A stretch of 38,211 nt of DNA from NCBI GenBank assembly GCA_012839085.1, contig DUNZ01000151.1, positions 1 to 38,211 on the forward strand, given 5' to 3'. The stretch's first letter is position 1, and every line of letters begins with the position of its first letter. The notes beneath the pieces were generated by a model, which saw only the letters and a list, made by a program, of their open reading frames with translations, searched no databases and was not told the origin of the DNA. Positions 34,598-38,211 of the stretch are shown piece by piece. The stretch comes from Clostridiales bacterium (lineage in GTDB: Bacteria > Bacillota > Clostridia > Lachnospirales > Lachnospiraceae). The position numbers and the translations under genes were made by a program.

Positions 34598-35290
34598 ATG
34601 GATCCGTTTCAAATTATTTTAATAATTTTAGGTATCATAATAATTGTATTGAGTTGTAGGATAGTGGACAAGTCCCAATATTCGGTCAAAGAAGGTACAA
34701 TGGTTACCTCTGAAACCTTGTTATCAGAAAATGAACTGGAAATGATCAAGGGAAAGGTAAATGAGGTTTTGGATGGAATCTGTGAAGAAGCCATTGTTCG
34801 TACCGATGACCATTTGGATAAAATATCAAATGAAAAGATTATCGCAGTTAGCGAATTCTCTGACCAGGTATTGGAGAAAATTAATCGTAATCATGAAGAA
34901 GTTGTATTCCTTTACAATATGCTTTGTGAAAAGAACAAAGAGTTAAAGGAGACAGTGAAGGAGATTGATTATTCAAAGAAGATGGTAGCTGATTTCTTAC
35001 AGGAGCTGAATCCATCCAGTGAGAATTCCAACGAGACTCCTCCCAAGATAAGTATCAATTCATCCGCTGAGGAAACAGACAATGAAGATGCTAATTTTAC
35101 ACAATTGGAATTAAAATTAGATAGACCAGATAAGATGGCTAGGGGATCTTCTAGTTATGATAGTAGTTATAATAAAAGAATCCTGAATTTGCATTCCCAA
35201 GGTTTATCCGTTTTAGAGATTTCAAAGGAATTAGGACTTGGGCAAGGAGAAGTCAGATTAGTGATAGACCTACATCAGCTACAAAAATAA
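34598..35290 (+). CDS. SwrB-like membrane protein (DUF6115 type)
   Basis: The 230-residue product has an N-terminal membrane helix (residues about 4-22, FQIILIILGIIIIVLSCRIV), a coiled-coil region (about 50-130), an acidic disordered linker and a C-terminal helix-turn-helix-like segment (ILNLHSQGLSVLEISKELGL, then GQGEVRLVIDLHQLQK). This layout matches SwrB/YlxL of Bacillus, which follows sigD directly, precedes rpsB and helps basal-body assembly. Bacillus SwrB is shorter (about 167 residues). The position in the same syntenic slot supports the assignment. GGAGGCAG precedes the ATG. Confidence 0.6.
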   Translation: MDPFQIILIILGIIIIVLSCRIVDKSQYSVKEGTMVTSETLLSENELEMIKGKVNEVLDGICEEAIVRTDDHLDKISNEKIIAVSEFSDQVLEKINRNHEEVVFLYNMLCEKNKELKETVKEIDYSKKMVADFLQELNPSSENSNETPPKISINSSAEETDNEDANFTQLELKLDRPDKMARGSSSYDSSYNKRILNLHSQGLSVLEISKELGLGQGEVRLVIDLHQLQK

Positions 35291-35359
35291 TCTGAACCAC
35301 AAGGATCTTTGAAAAATACCTTTAAAGTGAAAAAGAATAGAAAGGCCTGGTACTTGTAA

Positions 35360-36028
35360 ATGAAACTTAAATATTACATGAGAGGTCTGGGAATTGGAAT
35401 CATACTTACTACTTTGATTTTTATCATCAGTGGATATGAGAAAAAAATGACGGACGAAGAGATTATAGCCAGTGCAAAAAAACTGGGTATGATCATGGAA
35501 AAGGATCGAAATAAAGAATTAGATGACATAATACAAAAGGTTACACCGGAAGTTGTACTAGAACCATCCCCAGAGCTTACCCAAGCTCCTGAGGCAAGTG
35601 TTACACCGGAGCCAGAAACAACCACGGATGCAGAGGCAACACCGGAGCCAGAAATCACCCCAGATCCAGAGACAACCCCAGATCCAGAGATATCTCCGAA
35701 ACCTACTCCTGAGGATGACTTACCATCCTCTGAGCTAACCCCAAGTCCAAGCGGAGAAGAATCGGTGACCCCATCACCAGAAATTACCGAGACACCTAAT
35801 GATTCCGATACTTCACCGACAGCCGTCACATTTACCATAGACAATGGAATGTCTTCCTTAACGGTAGCAAACTTACTGGAAGAGCTAGGAGTAGTGGAGG
35901 ATGCAATAGATTTCAATCAATTTATTGTTAAAGAAGGTAAGGCAAGGTTGATCAGGATTGGAACCTATACGGTGGAAGTGGGAGCGGATTATAAAGAAAT
36001 ATTAGATGTGATAACTAAGACAAGATAA
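35360..36028 (+). CDS. Membrane protein with Pro/Thr-rich stalk and MltG-like domain
   Basis: The 222-residue product has an N-terminal membrane helix (about residues 9-25), a Pro/Glu/Thr repeat stalk (about 65-150, repeated TPDPE and TPEPE units) and a C-terminal domain (about 155-222) like the LysM-like N-terminal part of endolytic transglycosylase MltG/YceG: GMSSLTVANLLEELGVVEDA, then FNQFIVKEGKARLIRIGTYT and YKEILDVI. The catalytic part of MltG is absent, so no lytic activity is expected. The ribosome-binding site is weak (AAAGG, 14 bases before the ATG). It may bind cell wall. Confidence 0.65.
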   Translation: MKLKYYMRGLGIGIILTTLIFIISGYEKKMTDEEIIASAKKLGMIMEKDRNKELDDIIQKVTPEVVLEPSPELTQAPEASVTPEPETTTDAEATPEPEITPDPETTPDPEISPKPTPEDDLPSSELTPSPSGEESVTPSPEITETPNDSDTSPTAVTFTIDNGMSSLTVANLLEELGVVEDAIDFNQFIVKEGKARLIRIGTYTVEVGADYKEILDVITKTR

Positions 36029-36095
36029 AAGCTTAAAAGCTTCATGTAAAATATTAAGTATAAATCTATAAGTATCTATTTGAACAAGTTCTAGA

Positions 36096-36215
36096 GATCA
36101 TATGGAGATGTAGATTGTAGCGATCATATGGGGATGTAGATTGTAGCAATCATATGGAGATGCAGATTGTAGCAATCATATGTAGATGCAGATTGTAGCG
36201 ATCGTATGGAGATGC
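36096..36215 (+). repeat. 26-bp tandem repeat, four full copies and a partial
   Basis: Units of RATCATATGGAGATGYAGAT followed by TGTAGC (26 bases) occupy 36096-36121, 36122-36147, 36148-36173 and 36174-36199, with a partial fifth to 36215. They lie between the MltG-like gene and the rpsB promoter. No spacers separate the units, so this is not a CRISPR array. The remaining part of the 36029-36422 gap holds A/T-rich sequence, the rpsB promoter and the structured leader. Confidence 0.93.
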
Positions 36216-36271
36216 AAAAATTGGAAACAGGGTTTTGCTATTAAATGATATTGATTAAGTAAAAAAATTAC

Positions 36272-36300
36272 TTGCTATATTTTTGTGGATATGTTATAAT
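36272..36300 (+). promoter_or_regulatory. Strong sigma-A type promoter for rpsB
   Basis: TTGCTA (36272-36277) and a perfect TATAAT (36295-36300) are separated by 17 bases. Transcription would start at about 36307 and give a leader of about 115 bases. This promoter separates the translation genes from the flagellar operon. Confidence 0.85.
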
Positions 36301-36317
36301 CTCAACGTTAAAATACA

Positions 36318-36394
36318 CGCATATGGATTTTTTACATGGTGCCAGGACGCAAGATGCGTTTGGTTTCTGGTTTGTAAAAAACATGACATATGCG
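36318..36394 (+). promoter_or_regulatory. Structured 5' leader of rpsB, candidate S2 autoregulatory element
   Basis: Nested perfect stems: CGCATATG (36318-36325) with CATATGCG (36387-36394); TTTTTTACA (36328-36336) with TGTAAAAAA (36373-36381); CCAG (36342-36345) with CTGG (36367-36370); and an apical ACGCA/TGCGT hairpin (36347-36351 with 36355-36359). The whole forms one long interrupted hairpin that ends 16 bases before the ribosome-binding site TGGAGGT (36411-36417). Ribosomal-protein leaders often bind their own product; that role here is inference. Confidence 0.7.
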
Positions 36395-36422
36395 GAAGAC
36401 ACTAACCAAATGGAGGTATATT

Positions 36423-37172
36423 ATGAGCGTTATTTCAATGAAACAATTATTGGAAGCTGGTGTACATTTTGGACATCAGACAAGAAGATGGAACCCTAAG
36501 ATGGCTGAGTACATCTACACAGAAAGAAATGGTATCTATATCATTGACTTACAGAAGTCTGTAGGTAAAGTAGATGAAGCTTATGCTACAATTAAGAATG
36601 TGGTAGCAGAAGGCGGTACTGTATTATTTGTTGGTACAAAGAAGCAAGCACAGGATGCTGTTAAAGCAGAAGCGGAACGTTGCGGTATGTTCTATGTAAA
36701 TGAAAGATGGTTGGGTGGTATGTTAACCAACTTCAAGACCATCAAGAGTAGAATCAATCGTTTAAAAGAAATTGAAAGAATGGCTGAAGATGGCACATTT
36801 GATGTTCTTCCTAAGAAGGAAGTTATTCAGATAAAGAAAGAATGGGAAAAACTTGAGAAGAACCTTGGCGGTATCAAGAACATGAAAGATATCCCTGATA
36901 TTATCTTCGTAGTTGATCCTAAAAAAGAAAGAATTTGTGTTCAGGAAGCACATAACCTTGGAATTCCATTGGTAGGTATTGCAGATACTAACTGTGATCC
37001 TGAGGAATTAGATTATGTAATTCCTGGTAACGATGATGCAATTAGAGCAGTTAAATTAATCGTTTCTAAGATGGCTGATGCAGTAATCGAAGCAAATCAA
37101 GGTGCTCAGTACACAGATGTTGCTGAAGAAGCAGAAGCTAATGTAGAAGCTGAAGCAGTAGTAGCAGAATAA
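36423..37172 (+). CDS. rpsB: Small-subunit ribosomal protein S2
   Basis: S2 is a protein of the 30S subunit near the mRNA exit. The 249-residue product begins [20 protein letters not shown] and contains [40 protein letters not shown] and [20 protein letters not shown], all hallmarks of S2. It ends with a short acidic/Ala-rich tail ([15 protein letters not shown]). TGGAGGT at 36411-36417 fixes the ATG at 36423; an in-frame ATG at 36390 lies in the leader stem. It has its own promoter and leader, and a terminator follows. Confidence 0.98.
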   Translation: MSVISMKQLLEAGVHFGHQTRRWNPKMAEYIYTERNGIYIIDLQKSVGKVDEAYATIKNVVAEGGTVLFVGTKKQAQDAVKAEAERCGMFYVNERWLGGMLTNFKTIKSRINRLKEIERMAEDGTFDVLPKKEVIQIKKEWEKLEKNLGGIKNMKDIPDIIFVVDPKKERICVQEAHNLGIPLVGIADTNCDPEELDYVIPGNDDAIRAVKLIVSKMADAVIEANQGAQYTDVAEEAEANVEAEAVVAE

Positions 37173-37177
37173 TATGA

Positions 37178-37207
37178 ATGGGGGTATCGACAAATACCCC
37201 CATTTTT
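37178..37207 (+). terminator. Intrinsic terminator between rpsB and tsf
   Basis: ATGGGGGTAT (37178-37187) pairs perfectly with ATACCCCCAT (37194-37203) around a 6-base loop, with TTTT after the stem. It probably reduces transcription of tsf relative to rpsB, or tsf has its own promoter in the 90 bases that follow (a TACAAT at 37271 has no good -35). Confidence 0.82.
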
Positions 37208-37297
37208 AGGAAAAGGGAAACTAGTAAAATATTCAGTTTTATATAAAAAATACTACTTCACGTACTCAGTTACAATAAATTATTGGAGGGATATAGA

Positions 37298-38211
37298 ATG
37301 GCAATAACTGCTAGTATGGTTAAAGAATTAAGAGAAGTGACAGGCGCTGGTATGATGGATTGCAAGAAAGCTCTTGCAGCAACCGATGGTGATATGGAAA
37401 AGGCAGTAGAATTCTTAAGAGAAAAAGGCCTTGCAGCTGCAGAAAAGAAAGCAGGTAGAATTGCAGCAGAAGGTATTGTAGATACCTTTATTAGCGAAGA
37501 TGGTAAGGTAGCTGCGATTGTTGAGGTAAACAGTGAGACTGACTTTGTTGCAAAGAATGATACCTTCAAAGATTATGTTTCCGCTGTAGTAACCCAGGTT
37601 GCTAAATCAAACGCTGCTGATTTGGATGCATTTTTAGAAGAAAAATGGGAGTTAGATACTACTAAGACAGTGAAAGAACAATTAGCTTCCATGATTGCAG
37701 TAATCGGTGAAAACATGAATATCAGAAGATTTGAAAAAATCGTTGCTGAAAATGGATTTGTAGTTTCTTATATCCATGGTGGCGGAAGAATTGGTATTCT
37801 TGTTGAAGTAGATAGCACTGTAAATAATGAAGCTACTCATGAAGCTGCTAAGAACATAGCAATGCAGATTGCAGCTATGTCTCCAAAATACGTAAATAGA
37901 TCCGAAGTTCCTGAAGAATTCATTGCTCATGAGAAAGAAATCTTAAAGGCTCAGATTGCTAATGATCCTGCAAATGCAAAGAAACCAGAAAACATCATCG
38001 AGAAGATGTTAGAAGGCCGTCTAAACAAAGAATTAAAGGAAATCTGCCTAGTAGATCAAGTTTATGTAAAAGATAGCAATATGACAGTTGCTCAATATCT
38101 TGATTCCGTTGCTAAGGAAGTTGGCGCACCAATCTCTATCAAACGTTTTGTTCGTTTTGAGACAGGGGAAGGTCTAGAGAAAAAATCAGAAGATTTTGCA
38201 GCAGAAGTTGC
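37298..38211 (+). CDS. tsf: Translation elongation factor Ts (3' end beyond the window)
   Basis: EF-Ts reloads EF-Tu with GTP. The visible 304 codons start MAITASMVKELREVTGAGMM and continue with DCKKALAATDGDMEKAVEFL, the EF-Ts N-terminal UBA-like domain, then the EF-Tu-interacting core (VEVNSETDFVAKND). No stop occurs before the window end, where the reading frame is cut. GGAGGG at 37285-37290 with a spacing of 7 precedes the ATG. It follows rpsB as in nearly all bacteria. Confidence 0.97.
   Translation, partial: MAITASMVKELREVTGAGMMDCKKALAATDGDMEKAVEFLREKGLAAAEKKAGRIAAEGIVDTFISEDGKVAAIVEVNSETDFVAKNDTFKDYVSAVVTQVAKSNAADLDAFLEEKWELDTTKTVKEQLASMIAVIGENMNIRRFEKIVAENGFVVSYIHGGGRIGILVEVDSTVNNEATHEAAKNIAMQIAAMSPKYVNRSEVPEEFIAHEKEILKAQIANDPANAKKPENIIEKMLEGRLNKELKEICLVDQVYVKDSNMTVAQYLDSVAKEVGAPISIKRFVRFETGEGLEKKSEDFAAEV

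Noticed and set aside
36096-36215. CRISPR array
   Set aside because: The 26-base units are directly adjacent without unique spacers, and no cas gene is near.
36272-36499. Forward ORF from the rpsB promoter into rpsB
   Set aside because: It starts in the -35 box and lies in another frame than rpsB; the strong promoter and leader explain the sequence.
1-38211. Mobile element, prophage or defence system
   Set aside because: No transposase, integrase, phage or nuclease-type frame is seen; all real genes are flagellar, chemotaxis or translation genes on one strand.

Overview
The window is low-GC Gram-positive DNA, most like a motile clostridium of the Lachnospiraceae type. Three things point there: the gene order (flgB-flgC-fliE-fliF ... 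sigD, then rpsB-tsf), a FliY-type switch protein instead of a plain FliN, and the CheC/CheD chemotaxis pair. All genes are on the + strand. The family assignment is inference; no rRNA or other taxonomic marker beyond rpsB/tsf is present.

Layout. 1-11.9 kb: rod, MS-ring, export ATPase, hook-length and hook genes (flgB, flgC, fliE, fliF, fliG, fliH, fliI, fliJ, a YlxF/MotE-like gene, fliK, flgD, a TIGR02530-type gene, flgE). 11.9-17.1 kb: flbD, stator motA/motB, fliL, switch fliM/fliY and cheY. 17.3-25.3 kb: the type III export gate fliO, fliP, fliQ, fliR, flhB, flhA, then the SRP-like GTPase flhF and its partner flhG. 25.5-32.3 kb: a PilZ/YcgR-type brake gene, cheB, cheA, cheW, cheC, cheD, a small membrane protein and the flagellar sigma factor (fliA/sigD). 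32.6-36.0 kb: a post-sigD group of a FapA/DUF342 protein, a small basic protein, a SwrB-like membrane protein and an MltG-like LysM-domain protein without a catalytic domain. 36.3-38.2 kb: a separate translation operon, rpsB and tsf (tsf cut by the window end), with its own strong promoter and a structured leader.

The flagellar genes look like one long fla/che operon: most are spaced 0-60 bases apart or overlap. The order follows assembly and then steering: basal body and hook, motor and switch, export gate, flagellar placement, chemotaxis, and the sigma factor that turns on late genes. Filament genes (fliC, fliD, flgK, flgL), flgM and cheR are not in the window.

The genes are ordinary. The unusual material is between them. 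Five of the longest gaps (after the ylxF-like gene, cheY, flhB, flhG and the MltG-like gene) are filled by degenerate short tandem repeats, each gap with its own unit (15-16, 16, 18, 42 and 26 bp). In at least three the first recognisable copy already includes the last codons or stop codon of the upstream gene. Other non-coding signals are a terminator-like hairpin inside the operon (flgE/flbD), a long-range hairpin before fliK, two hairpins after sigD, a nested-stem leader before rpsB and a terminator between rpsB and tsf. I found no mobile element, CRISPR array, tRNA, rRNA or clearly new enzyme system.
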